DNA of 64,000 nt from GCA-003244245 sp963823755 (GTDB taxonomy: Bacteria > Actinomycetota > Actinomycetes > Mycobacteriales > Pseudonocardiaceae): assembly GCA_963823755.1 (NCBI GenBank), contig CAWGMP010000011.1:124001-188000 (forward strand), in the 5' to 3' direction. The notes below the pieces were generated by a model. The model searched no databases, was not told the DNA's origin, and saw only the letters and a list, made by a program, of their open reading frames with translations. A program made the translations under genes and the position numbers. Positions within the stretch are counted from its first letter, which is position 1. Every line of letters begins with the position of its first letter. Positions 1 through 9,391 of this stretch are shown here, piece after piece.

Positions 1-3000
1 GTGGGGTTCCTGGTCGGAGATCGGCATATCCTGACTTGCGCGCATGTGATCAACGCGGCGCTGGGTCGCGAGCAGCGCAAACAAGAGGCGCCCGGGTCGG
101 ACGTTCGGGTGCAGGTCGATTTTCCGATTCTGGGCAGCGTTGGGGAACCGCCGTCGCGGAACTGCCGGGTCGAGGCATGGGTTCCGCCGCCACCGACGGG
201 GACTGTCGGCGGAGACGTGGCGGGTCTGGTCATCGTCGGAGGCGGGGAGGATCTACCGGCGGGGGCTGGTCCGCCGCGGCTGGAGGTGAGCGCCCGGCAG
301 GCCGATGCAGAGGTGTTCGGCTATCCGACCGATCCACCGCGCCCGGACGGGGCATGGGTCACCTGTCGGCTATCCGGTCAGGTGCACGGCGGGATGATCC
401 AGCTGGATCCGCGGGATAGAACGAGTTTTCGTGCTCAGCCCGGGTACAGCGGTTCCCCGGTCGTTGTCACGTCCGACAGCCTCGGTGATGCCGTGGTGGG
501 CATGCTGACCGTGACCAGCGGGGCAGAGGGCCCACGCGACGCCTACGCGATCCCGGTGCCCCAACTGGCCGATGCCTGGCCGGAGCAACTGGCCCCGGTT
601 CCGCCCTGCCCATACCGTGGCTTGGCACCGTTTCGGGCGCAGGACGCCGAGGCCGGCTTGTTCGTCGGCCGGGAGGACGAGGCCAACCAATTGCGTGCGA
701 AGGTGAACGGCCACGCATTGGTGATGGTGGTCGGGCCCTCGGGTGTGGGTAAATCCTCGTTGGTTACCGCGGGGCTGATCCCGGCGCTGCTGCATACCGG
801 AGAGTGGGTCACGACCTCCTTCCAGCCGGGAGAGACACCGTTCAACGCCCTGGCCATGGCGTTGTATGAGCTGGAATCCCCCGATGGGAAACCCAGCGTC
901 GAGGAGCTCGTCAGCCGTGGTCAGCAGCTCCGAGACCACGGTCTGGCTGCGTTGACCAGCGCGTTGAGCGTCGCGCTGAAAGGTAAGCGCATCCTGCTGC
1001 ACCTCGACCAGTTCGAGGAGATCTTCACGGCTCGCCCGGATGAGAAACAGGACAAGGAAGCAGCTGCATTCCTCGATCGGATCATCCCTTCCGGGAATGC
1101 CGACAATCCGGCATACCGGCTGGTGTGCACGCTGCGGGCGGACTTTCTCGGGCACGTGTTGACCCATCCTGACCTCGGGCGGCGGCTCCAGGACCGGTTG
1201 TTGACCATTTCTCCGATGGACCCGGCAGCGTTGGAACGCGCGGTCACCGAACCTGCTCGGACCTGCGATGTGACCTACGAGAACGGGCTGGCGCGACAGA
1301 TCGCTGTGGATGCAGCCGGCGGCGACGGAGGGTTGCCGCTGATGCAGTTCGCCCTGACCGAGTTGTGGCCTCGCCAGCGTCAGCGGCGCCTGACTTTCGC
1401 TCATTACCACGAGTTCGGCCGGGTTGAGGGAGCCCTCGACCGGTATGCCGAAACCATGTTCGCTGAGCTGAAACCGCGCTGGCCTGAGGAGCGGATCCGG
1501 CGGGTCATGCTGGCCTGCGTGCGCAGTCGCGGCGACGCCGCGTTGGCCACGCGATGCACCGTGGGCAAGGACTTCTTCACGATCCCTGGGGAGTGGGACC
1601 TGGTCAGTCAGCTGGTGGACCTGCGACTGCTGACGCTCGGAGCAGATCCCATAGACCGCACCCCCACCGTGGAACTGGCGCACGAAGCACTCATCCGGTC
1701 CTGGATACGGCTCAAGAGCTGGGTCGATGACGACGCGGACTTCCGGCGCTGGCTGACCATCATGGAAGAACGCGAACACGACAACGAACTGCTCCCCGAC
1801 GAGGTCCGGATCGGTGACGCGGAGCGGTGGCTGGCCGGACGACCGACCGACATCCCACCTAAGATCCACCAGCTCGTCGAACGCAGCAAGCACGCGGCAC
1901 GCCAACGTGCTCACATCCGTCGCCGGTTCCTCACGATCCTTGTGGTCTTGCTGGTCCTGGTCGCTGGAGCGGTTGGTTTCGTGATCTCCTCGCAGCACAC
2001 CGTCGCCGAGCAGCGCCTGGAGGCGCTATCCCGCATGGTCGCTGATGAGTCCGACCGGGCCGGTGCCTCTGATCCGTCCCTTGCGATGCAGCTCAGCCTG
2101 GCCGCCTACCGCATCGCACCCACCCCCGAGGCTCGGGGCAGCCTGCTCCGCGCCTCCACCTTGCACACCGCCACCCGGATACTGGGCAACGTCGGCGCTT
2201 TCACCGCCGTGGCCATCAGCCCCGATGGGCACGCTCTGGCCGCCGGTTCCGCCGACCAGATGGTACGCCTTTACGATCTCAGCAACCCCCAGAACCCTGC
2301 TGCGGTGGGCAGCCTCACCGACCACATCGGCGCCATCACCGGAGTGGTATTCAGCCCCGATGGGCGCACCCTGGCCAGTAGCAGCCGCGATAACACGGTG
2401 CGGCTGTGGGACCTCACCGATGTCCATCACCCGAGACCACTGGCCGTCCTGACCTACCAGGCGATGACCGTCATCTCGGCCATCGCGGTCAATGCGGTGG
2501 CCTTCAGCCCCGACGGGCACCTGCTAGCCGCCGGCAGCAGCGACCACACCGTGCGGCTCTGGGACCTCAGCAATCTGGACCACCCCACTGCCTCCACGAC
2601 ACTGACCGGGCCCAACAGCAGTGTCAACACGGTGGTATTCAGCCCCGATCGACGTATCCTGGCCAGCGGTAGCGATGACCGCACGGTCACGTTGTGGGAT
2701 CTCACCGATCCCCATCACCCAATCACATCAGCAACTCTCACCGGCCACACCGACGCCGTCTACGCGGTAACCTTCAGCCCTGATGGGCGCACCATGGCCA
2801 GTGGCGGCCGTGACAGGACGGTACGGCTCTGGGATCTCACCGATACCCGCCACCCCATCGCGGCAGCGACGCTCACCGGCCAGATGGTGGGTGTCGAGTC
2901 GGTGGCCTTCAACCGCGACGGGCACACCCTGGCCAGCGGCAACCAAGTAGGTGAGGTGCGACTGTGGGACGTCACCGACCCACATCACCCCACTGCATCA

Positions 3001-4182
3001 GCCGCGCTGACCGGGCACACCGACATCGTCGGCGCGGTGGCCTTCAGCCCGGACGGGCATACTCTGGCCACCGGCAGTGACGACGGCACGGTGCGGCTGT
3101 GGAACCTGACCGGTCCCCACCATGACCCGGTCATTCTCACCGCGAGACTCAACAACTCACTAAGAACTGACAACCCCCTCGACACGGTGGCCTTCAGTCC
3201 CGACGGGCACACCCTGGCCAGCGCCGGCAACGACGACATAGTGCGGATGTGGGATCTCACCGACCCCCGCCGCCCCTTCCTGTCAACCACCTTGCCCGGA
3301 TTCAACCGCTTCATCGAAACAGTGGCTTTCAGCCCAGATGGGCACATTCTGGCCATCGCTGACGGCGATGACACCATCCGACTGTGGGACCTCACCGACT
3401 ATCCAGGTCACCCCACCGTGCCGACCATCCTGACCGGACACACCAGCGTCGTGGAGTCGGTGACGTTCAGCCCGGACGGAAACACCCTGGCCAGCGCCAG
3501 CAGCGACGGCACTGTCCGACTGTGGGATCTCACCGACCCACGCCACCCCACCGCATCAGCCATCCTGACCGGGCACACTGGTGTCGTCGAATGGGTCGCG
3601 TTCAGCCCGGGCGGGAACACTCTGGCCAGCGCCAGCGACGATGACACCATCCGGCTATGGGACGTGACAGATCCCCGCCATCCCAGCACCGTGGCGACAC
3701 TCACTGGCGATACCGACAGCATCGAGATGGTGGCGTTCAGCCCGAACGGACGCACCCTGGCCAGCGGCAGCCAAGATGGCACGGTCCGGCTGTGGGACGT
3801 CACCGACCCTCACCGCCCCACCGCATCTGCCGTATTGAGCGGCCATACCGGCAGAGTCGAGGCGGTGACATTCAGTCCGGACGGACACACCCTGGCCAGC
3901 GGCAGCTTCGACGGCACTGTGCGCCTGTGGGACCTCACTGATCCGCACCACCTCGCTGTCATCCTGACCGGGCACAACAAACAGGTCGAGGCGGTCGCCT
4001 TCACTCCCGATGGCCACATTCTGGCCAGCGGCGGCAGCGATAACACCATTCGGCTGTGGGACACCAGTCCGGAAGAGACCGCCAAGGACATCTGCGGACT
4101 GATTGTCACCCCCCTCACCCATGCCCAATGGCTGCAGTACATCCCTGGCCAGTCCTATAACCCGCCCTGCGAACCTGAATAA
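1..4182 (+). CDS. trypsin-like/nSTAND/WD40 protein, 5' partial
   Basis: At least 1393 aa. Residues 1-190 are a trypsin-like protease domain with a readable triad: His in TCAHV (about 14), Asp in GGDVAGLV (about 72) and Ser in GYSGSPV (about 152). Residues 200-620 are a STAND-type NTPase with P-loop GPSGVGKSS (about 250) and Walker B-like LLHLDQFEEIF (about 335). One membrane helix lies at about 643-664. Fourteen WD40 repeats (FSPDGxTLASGSxDxTVRLWDL type) run from about 730 to 1370, enough for two seven-bladed propellers, followed by a Cys-containing tail (CGLIV...NPPCEPE). The protein begins directly in the protease beta strand that carries the His, so the true start is probably upstream of the window and base 1 is an internal Val codon. 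Proteins of this architecture are proposed sensor-effectors in bacterial conflict systems (STAND family); the trigger and the protease target are unknown. Domain calls are strong; the biological role is inferred. Confidence 0.9.
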   Translation: MGFLVGDRHILTCAHVINAALGREQRKQEAPGSDVRVQVDFPILGSVGEPPSRNCRVEAWVPPPPTGTVGGDVAGLVIVGGGEDLPAGAGPPRLEVSARQADAEVFGYPTDPPRPDGAWVTCRLSGQVHGGMIQLDPRDRTSFRAQPGYSGSPVVVTSDSLGDAVVGMLTVTSGAEGPRDAYAIPVPQLADAWPEQLAPVPPCPYRGLAPFRAQDAEAGLFVGREDEANQLRAKVNGHALVMVVGPSGVGKSSLVTAGLIPALLHTGEWVTTSFQPGETPFNALAMALYELESPDGKPSVEELVSRGQQLRDHGLAALTSALSVALKGKRILLHLDQFEEIFTARPDEKQDKEAAAFLDRIIPSGNADNPAYRLVCTLRADFLGHVLTHPDLGRRLQDRLLTISPMDPAALERAVTEPARTCDVTYENGLARQIAVDAAGGDGGLPLMQFALTELWPRQRQRRLTFAHYHEFGRVEGALDRYAETMFAELKPRWPEERIRRVMLACVRSRGDAALATRCTVGKDFFTIPGEWDLVSQLVDLRLLTLGADPIDRTPTVELAHEALIRSWIRLKSWVDDDADFRRWLTIMEEREHDNELLPDEVRIGDAERWLAGRPTDIPPKIHQLVERSKHAARQRAHIRRRFLTILVVLLVLVAGAVGFVISSQHTVAEQRLEALSRMVADESDRAGASDPSLAMQLSLAAYRIAPTPEARGSLLRASTLHTATRILGNVGAFTAVAISPDGHALAAGSADQMVRLYDLSNPQNPAAVGSLTDHIGAITGVVFSPDGRTLASSSRDNTVRLWDLTDVHHPRPLAVLTYQAMTVISAIAVNAVAFSPDGHLLAAGSSDHTVRLWDLSNLDHPTASTTLTGPNSSVNTVVFSPDRRILASGSDDRTVTLWDLTDPHHPITSATLTGHTDAVYAVTFSPDGRTMASGGRDRTVRLWDLTDTRHPIAAATLTGQMVGVESVAFNRDGHTLASGNQVGEVRLWDVTDPHHPTASAALTGHTDIVGAVAFSPDGHTLATGSDDGTVRLWNLTGPHHDPVILTARLNNSLRTDNPLDTVAFSPDGHTLASAGNDDIVRMWDLTDPRRPFLSTTLPGFNRFIETVAFSPDGHILAIADGDDTIRLWDLTDYPGHPTVPTILTGHTSVVESVTFSPDGNTLASASSDGTVRLWDLTDPRHPTASAILTGHTGVVEWVAFSPGGNTLASASDDDTIRLWDVTDPRHPSTVATLTGDTDSIEMVAFSPNGRTLASGSQDGTVRLWDVTDPHRPTASAVLSGHTGRVEAVTFSPDGHTLASGSFDGTVRLWDLTDPHHLAVILTGHNKQVEAVAFTPDGHILASGGSDNTIRLWDTSPEETAKDICGLIVTPLTHAQWLQYIPGQSYNPPCEPE

Positions 4183-4444
4183 TCACCTTCCGTAGACCGC
4201 TGCCTTGTCGGTGATGACCTCGGTTGGGGACGGCCGTGCTCGAGTGCGCGGTCTCATCGGCGAGCCGGCGATCTCCTGGGGCGTGTCGGCATGGCCGGGC
4301 TGCGTTGATGAGCAATGGCGTGAAGCGCTGCACCCCGGAACACATCGGATAGTGTCTTGGCTGCGACCGACGGTGTCGGCTAACAGAACGGGGTCTTCGC
4401 GCGCTAACTCAGAGGTACGTCAGTCAGCGAGGCTTGGGGGAGTT

Positions 4445-4987
4445 GTGCTCAGTCTGCGTAGCGCTGTGATTGCCCTGTTGGCGAGTGCCGTGCTTGTCCT
4501 GGTGTTGGCGGGTGTGTCCGCCGGGGTGTTCACCACCCCGTCTTCACCGCCACCCGTTCCTCAGGTGGCCGCGGCGTCGCCGGCTATCACCGACCCTCAG
4601 CCTGCGCCGGCTGCCCCGGATATTGCTGCCGCTGCACCTATCGCCGTGCCCCCGGGTGTTGCTGCCGCTACGCCTGCGCCCCCGGGTGCCGCTGCGCCTG
4701 CACCAGCGCCTCCGGATGTCGCTGCCCCTCACTCTGTGCCCGTGCAGCACAAGCCCGTTGCCGACCCTGCAGGCGATCGTCGGGTGGTGATGCAGCGGCA
4801 GCCCGTCCCGCCCGCCCGCCCGCCTCTGCCAGCTGCACCTGCCCAGGACCGCGGGCCGGTCTCCTCGCCACCCTCATCGGCAGCACCCGCCCGCGATTCG
4901 CGGTCGCGGACGGTGAATACCGAACCGTGCTCCTGCGACGGCACGATGCGGAGGGTGTCCACCCATTGGGAACCGCCCCGCAACTGA
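4445..4987 (+). CDS. secreted or membrane-anchored Pro/Ala-rich protein
   Basis: Unrecognised protein of about 180 aa. From the GTG at 4445 it reads a short basic start, a hydrophobic segment (VIALLASAVLVLVLAGVSAG) and then a long Pro/Ala-rich, low-complexity stretch ending in a short Cys-containing tail (TEPCSCDG). This looks like an exported or membrane-anchored protein with an extended extracellular linker. The open frame continues upstream to a TTG at 4205, but that part lacks the composition of a structured protein, and a purine-rich stretch (GGGGGAG) sits just before 4445. The spacing is short, so the start is uncertain. It lies between the STAND gene and the MerR gene with no operon link to either. 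Confidence 0.5.
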   Translation: MLSLRSAVIALLASAVLVLVLAGVSAGVFTTPSSPPPVPQVAAASPAITDPQPAPAAPDIAAAAPIAVPPGVAAATPAPPGAAAPAPAPPDVAAPHSVPVQHKPVADPAGDRRVVMQRQPVPPARPPLPAAPAQDRGPVSSPPSSAAPARDSRSRTVNTEPCSCDGTMRRVSTHWEPPRN

Positions 4988-5057
4988 ACCGGAAAGGGCT
5001 CCGGGCAGTGACGTGCTCAACCGGATCTCGAGGATCCGGCCCCGGATGAGATAAGGA

Positions 5058-5109
5058 CTCCCGACGTGACAGTGGTACTGTTGTGACAGTACCACTGTCA
5101 CGTCGGGAG
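5058..5109. promoter_or_regulatory. long palindromic operator upstream of merR-fadAB
   Basis: Two perfect 23-base inverted arms (5058-5080 and 5087-5109) flank a 6-base spacer, TTGTGA. Nested inside are two copies of the dyad ACAGT-N3-ACTGT (5069-5081 and 5086-5098), with centres 17 bases apart. MerR regulators bind dyads of this kind. The position, ending 21 bases before the merR start, suggests an autoregulatory operator that also controls fadA-fadB. As RNA it would form a 23-bp hairpin. Confidence 0.75.
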
Positions 5110-5130
5110 GCTGGGCGGGGAGGGCGGTTC

Positions 5131-5898
5131 GTGGCCGACGAGCTCACCATCGCTGAGCTGGCGACCCGCACCGGGATCAGCGTGCGGACGATCCGCTTCT
5201 ACGCCGGGCTGGGCCTGATCGCGCCGCCGGAGGTGCGCGGCCGGCTGGGCCTGTATGACGAGCGGCACGTGGCCCGCCTGGAGCTGGTCCGCGACCTGCA
5301 AGGGTTGGGTTTCACGCTGGCGGCGATCGAGGGCTACCTGGCTCGGATCCCGCTGGACCGATCCCCCGAGGACCTCGCCCTGCATCGTGCGCTGCTCGCC
5401 CCGTGGCTGCCCGAGGAACCCGAGACGGTGAGCAAGGCCGAGCTCGACGCTCGCGCCGGGCGCACCGTGGACGGCGAGGAGCTGGCCCGGCTGGTGACGC
5501 TGGGTGTGATCCGACCCGACGGGGCCCGCGACAGTGCTCAGTCCTGGACGTTGACCAGCCCCGACATGCTGGGCTACGGGCTGAGCCTGCTCGACACCGA
5601 GATGGACTTCGCGGTGCAACTGGCCGCCAAGCAGATCATCGAGTCGCACACCCACGCGCTGGCGACCGAACTGGTGGCGCTGTTCCACGACACCGTGTTA
5701 CGTGAGTACCGCGACCGCGGGCACCCGCCTGAGCTGCGTGACCGGCTGATCGCCCTGCTGGAGCGGCTCAAACCGATCACCGTTGAGGGGGTGGTGACCA
5801 ACTTCCAGCTCGCCGTCAACCGGGCGATCCGCGAGTCCGCGCTGCCCCCCGAGACCGCCAGGGCCGAACTTCCGAGAACAGGAGCCCACCATGGCTGA
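5131..5898 (+). CDS. MerR family transcriptional regulator
   Basis: About 255 aa from the GTG at 5131. Residues 5-75 form the winged-helix MerR DNA-binding domain (LTIAELATRTGISVRTIRFY, then the GLI and RDLQGLGFTL segments). The remaining 180 aa is an effector/dimerisation region without the Cys pattern of metal sensors. The open frame reaches back to 5083, but that start lies inside the palindromic operator, whereas 5131 follows a G-rich ribosome-binding stretch (GGGGAGGG). The stop overlaps the fadA start by 8 bases, so regulator and beta-oxidation genes are translationally coupled. By context it probably responds to an acyl-CoA or fatty acid; that ligand is inferred. Confidence 0.88.
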   Translation: MADELTIAELATRTGISVRTIRFYAGLGLIAPPEVRGRLGLYDERHVARLELVRDLQGLGFTLAAIEGYLARIPLDRSPEDLALHRALLAPWLPEEPETVSKAELDARAGRTVDGEELARLVTLGVIRPDGARDSAQSWTLTSPDMLGYGLSLLDTEMDFAVQLAAKQIIESHTHALATELVALFHDTVLREYRDRGHPPELRDRLIALLERLKPITVEGVVTNFQLAVNRAIRESALPPETARAELPRTGAHHG

Positions 5899-7102
5899 AG
5901 CGTTCCTCTACGAGTCCCTGCGCACCCCGCGAGGCAAGGGCAAGCCGACCGGCGCCCTGCACGGTGTCAAACCGATCTCTCTGGTCACCGGACTGATCGA
6001 TGAGATGCGCAGCCGCCACCCGAGCCTGGACCCCGCGCGGATCGACGACATCGTGCTCGGAGTGGTCGCCCCCGTGGGCGACCAGGGCGCCGACATCGCG
6101 CGCGCCGCCGCGCTGGCTGCCGGGCTGCCCGACACCGTTGCGGGGCTGCAGATCAACCGGTTTTGCGCATCCGGTCTGGAAGCGGTCAACCTCGGTGCGA
6201 TGAAGGTCCGTTCGGGCTGGGAGGACCTGGTGCTCACCGGCGGCGTCGAGTCGATGTCCCGGGTGCCGATGGGCTCCGACGGCGGCGCGCTGGCAATGGA
6301 CCCGGAAACCGCCTACGCAGCTCGCTTCGTCCCGCAGGGCATCAGCGCCGACCTGATCGCCACCATCGAGGGCTTCACCCGCGACGACGTCGACTCCTAC
6401 GCCCTGGAATCCCAGCACCGCGCCGCCAAGGCCTGGAGTAACGGGTATTTCCAGCGGTCGGTGGTCCCGGTGCGCGACCTGATCGGCTCCGTCGTGTTGG
6501 ACCGTGACGAACACCTGCGCCCGGATGCCACCCTGGCGGGCCTCGGTGCGCTCAACCCCTCCTTCGCCGACCTCGGTGAGCAGGCCGGATTCGATGCCGT
6601 CGCGCTGCAGCGTTACCACTGGGTGGAGCGCATCGATCATGTGCACCATGCCGGCAACTCCTCGGGGATCGTGGACGGTGCGGCGCTGGTCGTGGTCGGC
6701 TCCGAGCAGGTCGGGCGGGATCTCGGGCTGACCCCGCGAGCCCGGATCGTGGCCGGCGCGGTCACCGGCGAGGAACCGACGATCATGTTGACCGGCCCGG
6801 CGCCGGCGACCCGTAAGGCACTGGCCAAGGCCGGCATGACCATGGACCAGATCGACCTGGTCGAGGCCAACGAGGCCTTCGCTGCGGTGGTGCTGCGCTT
6901 CATGCGAGAGATGAACGTGCCGCACGACAAGGTGAACGTCAATGGTGGCGCGATCGCCCTGGGGCACCCGCTGGGTGCGACCGGCGCGATGATCCTGGGT
7001 ACGTTGATCGACGAGTTGGAGCGCCGCGACCTGCGATACGGCCTGGCCACCCTGTGTGTCGGCGGCGGCATGGGCATCGCCACCATCATCGAGCGGGTCT
7101 GA
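5891..7102 (+). CDS. fadA: acetyl-CoA C-acyltransferase (thiolase)
   Basis: 403 aa, normal thiolase length. It carries out the last step of beta-oxidation, cleaving 3-ketoacyl-CoA with CoA. Visible motifs are the nucleophilic Cys in NRFCASG (about residue 94), the NGGAIALGHPLGATGA motif containing the catalytic His, and the second Cys in LCVGGGMG near the C-terminus. The start has an AGGAG ribosome-binding site and overlaps the merR stop. fadB begins 18 bases after the stop, so the two form the trifunctional-enzyme pair of a fatty acid degradation operon. It could also run in the biosynthetic direction, but the fadB neighbour favours degradation. Confidence 0.95.
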   Translation: MAEAFLYESLRTPRGKGKPTGALHGVKPISLVTGLIDEMRSRHPSLDPARIDDIVLGVVAPVGDQGADIARAAALAAGLPDTVAGLQINRFCASGLEAVNLGAMKVRSGWEDLVLTGGVESMSRVPMGSDGGALAMDPETAYAARFVPQGISADLIATIEGFTRDDVDSYALESQHRAAKAWSNGYFQRSVVPVRDLIGSVVLDRDEHLRPDATLAGLGALNPSFADLGEQAGFDAVALQRYHWVERIDHVHHAGNSSGIVDGAALVVVGSEQVGRDLGLTPRARIVAGAVTGEEPTIMLTGPAPATRKALAKAGMTMDQIDLVEANEAFAAVVLRFMREMNVPHDKVNVNGGAIALGHPLGATGAMILGTLIDELERRDLRYGLATLCVGGGMGIATIIERV

Positions 7103-7120
7103 TCGTCCAGGAGAGAGCAC

Positions 7121-9283
7121 ATGACAGACAGCATTCGTTGGGACGCTGACACCGACGGCGTCGTCACGCTGACCATGGACGACCCGGGCAGGTCCGCGAA
7201 CACGATGAACGACCGCTACGTCGCGTCGATGGCTGCCACCCTGGACCGGCTGGAGGCCGAGCGGGACTCGATCACCGGGGTCATCCTCACCTCGGCGAAG
7301 AAGACGTTCTTCGCCGGAGCGGACCTCAACCGGTTGCTTGCCGTCACGCCGCACGAGGCCCCTGAGTTCGCGGCGCACATCGCGCTGCTCAAGCGCCAGT
7401 TGCGCCGGCTGGAGAAGCTGGGCCGCCCGGTCGTCGCTGCCCTCAACGGCGCTGCGCTGGGCGGTGGCCTGGAGATCGCGCTGGCCTGCCATCACCGGAT
7501 CGCCTTGGACACGAAGGCCAGCAAGATCGGTTTTCCGGAGGTGACCCTCGGGTTACTGCCAGGTCTCGGTGGGGTGGTCCGCACGGTGCGGATGCTGGGC
7601 CTGGTCAACGCGCTGACGCAGCTGCTGTTGAAGGGTCAGCAGGTGCGCCCTGAACAGGCCAAGGAGATCGGCATCGTCGACGAGGTCGTCGCGACACCCG
7701 ACGAGATGCTCACCAAGGCTCGCGAATGGATCGCAGCGCACCCGCGGGCGCAGCAGCCCTGGGACGTCAGGGGCTACCGGATCCCCGGCGGCACCCCGTC
7801 GACTCCGGCGTTGGCGCAGCTGCTCCCCGCGTTCCCGGCCACGCTGCGCAAGCAGCTCAAGGGCGCGCCGATGCCGGCCCCGCATCACATCCTGTGCGCG
7901 GCGGTGGAGGGCGCCCAGGTGGACGTGGAGACCGCCCTGCAGATCGAGGGTCGCTACTTCATGGATCTGGCCACCAGCCAGGTCGCCAAAAACATGATCA
8001 AGGCATTCTTCTTCGACCTGCAGCACATCGACAAGGGCGGCAGCCGGCCCGACGGTTACCCGCGACGCACCTTCCGCAAGGTCGGCGTGCTCGGTGCCGG
8101 GATGATGGGCGCCGGCATCGCCTACTCGTGTGCCCGGGTAGGCATGGAGGTTGTGCTCAAAGACGTGGATCTCGCTGCGGCGACCAAAGGCAAGGGTTAC
8201 TCGGCGGGGTTACTCGACAAGGCCGTGTCCCTGGGTCGATCCACTGCCGAGCAGCGGGACGAGGTGCTGGCCCGGATCACCCCGACCGCGGACGCGGGCG
8301 ATCTCCAGGGCTGCGACCTGGTGATCGAGGCGGTGTTCGAGGACCCGGTGCTGAAGAAGAAGGTCTTCGGCGAGATCGTCGATGTCGTCGATGCCGGCGC
8401 GTTGCTGTGCTCGAACACCTCGACGCTGCCGATCACCGACCTGGCCTGCGGGGTCGACCGCCCGGCCGATTTCCTCGGCCTGCACTTCTTCTCCCCGGTG
8501 GACAAGATGCCGCTGGTGGAGATCGTCCGGGGGCAGCAGACGTCCGATGCCGCGCTGGCCGCCGCCGTCGACGTGGTGCAGCAGATCCGCAAGACCCCGA
8601 TCGTCGTCAACGACAGCCGCGGCTTTTTCACCAGCCGGGTGATCGGCACCTTCATCACCGAGGGCGTCGCCATGCTCGCCGAGAACGCGGCTCCGGCGTC
8701 CATCGAGCAGGCCACCTTGCAGGCCGGCTATCCCGCGCCGGTGCTGCAGCTGGTCGACGAGCTGGCCTTGACACTGATGCGCAAGATCCGGGAGGAGACC
8801 AGACGCGGCGTCGAGGCGGCCGGCGGCACCTGGACCCCGCACCCGGCCGACGCGATCGTCGATGTGATGGTGCTGGAATTCCAGCGTCCGGGGCGCTCCG
8901 GCGGGGCCGGGTTCTACGAGTACGAGGCCGGCAAACGCACCCGGCTGTGGCCCGGCCTGGCCGAGCACTTCGGCCCGTCGCGCCCGGATGCGATCCCGTT
9001 CGCGGACATGCAGGAACGGATGCTGTTCGCCGAGGCACTGGAGACCGTGAAGTGCCTCGATGAGGGTGTCATCACCTCGGTGCCCGACGCCAACATCGGC
9101 TCGATCATGGGTATCGGGTTCCCACCGTGGACCGGCGGCGTGGTGCAGTTCATGAATGGCTACCCCGATGGTCTGACCGGCTTCGTGGCCCGCGCCAAAG
9201 AGCTGGCTGACCGCTACGGCGACCGCTTCACCCCACCTGCCGCACTGATCGCCAAGGCCGACGCAGGCGAGTCCTTCGACTAG
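7121..9283 (+). CDS. fadB: enoyl-CoA hydratase/3-hydroxyacyl-CoA dehydrogenase
   Basis: 720 aa, the size of FadB/FadJ-type alpha subunits. The N-terminal crotonase domain shows the oxyanion-hole segments FFAGADLNRL and LNGAALGGGLEIALA and the catalytic Glu region FPEVTLGLLPGLGG. After a linker, an NAD-binding Rossmann motif (VLGAGMMGAGIAY, about residue 325) opens the dehydrogenase domain, with LHFFSPVDKMPLVEIV carrying the catalytic His, and then the C-terminal dehydrogenase domains. A GAGAG ribosome-binding site precedes the ATG. It works with the adjacent FadA to hydrate, oxidise and cleave acyl-CoAs. Confidence 0.95.
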   Translation: MTDSIRWDADTDGVVTLTMDDPGRSANTMNDRYVASMAATLDRLEAERDSITGVILTSAKKTFFAGADLNRLLAVTPHEAPEFAAHIALLKRQLRRLEKLGRPVVAALNGAALGGGLEIALACHHRIALDTKASKIGFPEVTLGLLPGLGGVVRTVRMLGLVNALTQLLLKGQQVRPEQAKEIGIVDEVVATPDEMLTKAREWIAAHPRAQQPWDVRGYRIPGGTPSTPALAQLLPAFPATLRKQLKGAPMPAPHHILCAAVEGAQVDVETALQIEGRYFMDLATSQVAKNMIKAFFFDLQHIDKGGSRPDGYPRRTFRKVGVLGAGMMGAGIAYSCARVGMEVVLKDVDLAAATKGKGYSAGLLDKAVSLGRSTAEQRDEVLARITPTADAGDLQGCDLVIEAVFEDPVLKKKVFGEIVDVVDAGALLCSNTSTLPITDLACGVDRPADFLGLHFFSPVDKMPLVEIVRGQQTSDAALAAAVDVVQQIRKTPIVVNDSRGFFTSRVIGTFITEGVAMLAENAAPASIEQATLQAGYPAPVLQLVDELALTLMRKIREETRRGVEAAGGTWTPHPADAIVDVMVLEFQRPGRSGGAGFYEYEAGKRTRLWPGLAEHFGPSRPDAIPFADMQERMLFAEALETVKCLDEGVITSVPDANIGSIMGIGFPPWTGGVVQFMNGYPDGLTGFVARAKELADRYGDRFTPPAALIAKADAGESFD

Positions 9284-9391
9284 CGCCTGTCCCGGAGGTC
9301 ATCGGTTGGGGATCACGCCGTCGGGCCTCGACTGCTCTCAGTGACGGATTGTGCGCAGCCACCGCCGGCGCGCAGCGGATAGCGTGGCGGC

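Noticed and set aside
370..1998. 542-codon open frame on the minus strand opposite the STAND gene
   Set aside because: His/Gln/Arg-rich translation without motifs; it is the usual antisense shadow of a high-GC gene with clear domains on the plus strand.
2200..4080. regularly spaced similar DNA blocks, CRISPR-like at first sight
   Set aside because: They encode WD40 blades in one open frame; repeats are about 130 bases and diverged, with no spacers.
4205..4444. N-terminal extension of the Pro/Ala-rich protein
   Set aside because: It would place a signal-like helix in the middle of the protein; the sequence lacks secondary-structure or family signals, so a start near 4445 is preferred.
5816..7495. 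559-codon minus-strand frame opposite fadA
   Set aside because: Low-complexity shadow of fadA and fadB, whose plus-strand catalytic motifs are unambiguous.
7726..9063. 445-codon frame within fadB
   Set aside because: Arg/Gly-rich alternative frame of fadB; no independent start or motif.
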